Shown here: positions 63,827 to 64,000 of the stretch, one piece after another
Numbering within the stretch: the first letter of the stretch is position 1
Layout of the letters: each line of letters begins with the position of its first letter
Source of the DNA: Methylobacterium sp. 10
Lineage (GTDB): Bacteria; Pseudomonadota; Alphaproteobacteria; Rhizobiales; Beijerinckiaceae
Length of the DNA: 64,000 nt
Assembly: GCF_000519085.1 (NCBI RefSeq)
Contig: NZ_KI912577.1
Span: forward strand, 436,501 to 500,500
Reading direction: 5' to 3'
Notes under the pieces: generated by a model
What the model saw: the letters and a program-made list of their open reading frames with translations, nothing else
What the model was told of the DNA's origin: nothing
Databases searched by the model: none
Made by a program: the position numbers and the translations under genes

Positions 63827-64000
63827 GTGTTCGAGCTCGCCGTCGCCGTCGCCCTGATCGCCCTCAACGGCGCCTTCGCGCTGTCCGAACTCGCCGTCGT
63901 CTCGTCGCGCAAGACGCGGTTGCGCATGATGGTGGAGGCACGCCGGCCCGGCGCCCAGGCCGCCCTGACCCTGGCGGAGGATCCGGGACGCTTCCTCTCC
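63827..64000 (+). CDS. CNNM/hemolysin-family transporter (N-terminal part, cut by window edge)
   Basis: The first 58 codons are visible: a GTG start at 63827 (GGAA upstream), then a membrane helix FELAVAVALIALNGAFALSELAVVSS, followed by RKTRLRMMVEARRPGAQAALTLAEDPGRFLS. This is the start of the CNNM (DUF21) domain of CorC/hemolysin-like proteins, which help with magnesium or cobalt efflux. The CBS and C-terminal domains would lie beyond the window. Confidence 0.8.
   Translation, partial: MFELAVAVALIALNGAFALSELAVVSSRKTRLRMMVEARRPGAQAALTLAEDPGRFLS

Overview
The window is GC-rich bacterial chromosome, almost certainly from an alphaproteobacterium of the order Hyphomicrobiales and probably the Methylobacteriaceae. 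This placement is an inference. It rests on a long-linker FtsZ, an lpxC-bamD-recN tail behind ftsZ, DUF2865 and CreA proteins, a NepR-like protein, an Irr-like iron box, glutathione-dependent formaldehyde oxidation genes, and a SoxYZ-like carrier set of the kind linked to PQQ-dependent (quinoprotein) catabolism. No rRNA, tRNA, CRISPR array, insertion sequence or prophage was recognised.

Layout. 1-2.5 kb: start of a Pho-controlled phosphate transport operon (pstS-pstC-pstA, minus strand) behind a clear triple-repeat Pho box. 2.5-18.1 kb: small genes, then the division and cell wall cluster, all minus strand, in transcription order ftsW-murG-murC-[toxin/antitoxin on the opposite strand]-murB-ddl-ftsQ-ftsA-ftsZ-lpxC-bamD-recN. 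A RelE-like/XRE toxin-antitoxin pair sits between murC and murB, and the usual murE/murF/mraY/murD genes are not found upstream of ftsW. 18.2-19.2 kb: three tandem copies of a tiny secreted four-cysteine protein; the middle copy is frameshifted by an exact 16-bp tandem duplication.

19.2-24.8 kb: a CobW-type metal GTPase with a possible Zur box, a TetR regulator, and a divergent five-gene periplasmic operon: SoxH-like metallo-beta-lactamase, SoxY-SoxZ fusion, rhodanese, thioredoxin and CcdA/DsbD membrane reductase. Together these look like a thiol carrier with its own loading, processing and reducing partners. This is the most interesting system in the window. 25-30 kb: panB, a chemoreceptor, and an oxalate/formate-type MFS carrier with a small membrane partner.

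30-35.9 kb: TonB receptor with a PepSY membrane protein, bifunctional Ada, and a small gene. 36-41 kb: a sulfonate/organosulfur operon with two flavoenzymes, two periplasmic binding proteins and a His-rich cupin, but no transporter core. 41-48 kb: a second TonB receptor with an Irr-type box, the frmA-fghA formaldehyde pair separated by a palindrome-rich repeat, and an ABC exporter. 48-56 kb: a ComEA-like helix-hairpin-helix protein, a third TonB receptor flanked by two copies of a small unknown gene, a caspase-like protein that has lost both catalytic residues, and a HipB/HipA pair with a drastically shortened HipA. 56-64 kb: cysS, several secreted proteins, a repeat-rich OmpA-domain protein, an MFS exporter and the start of a CNNM/hemolysin-type protein.
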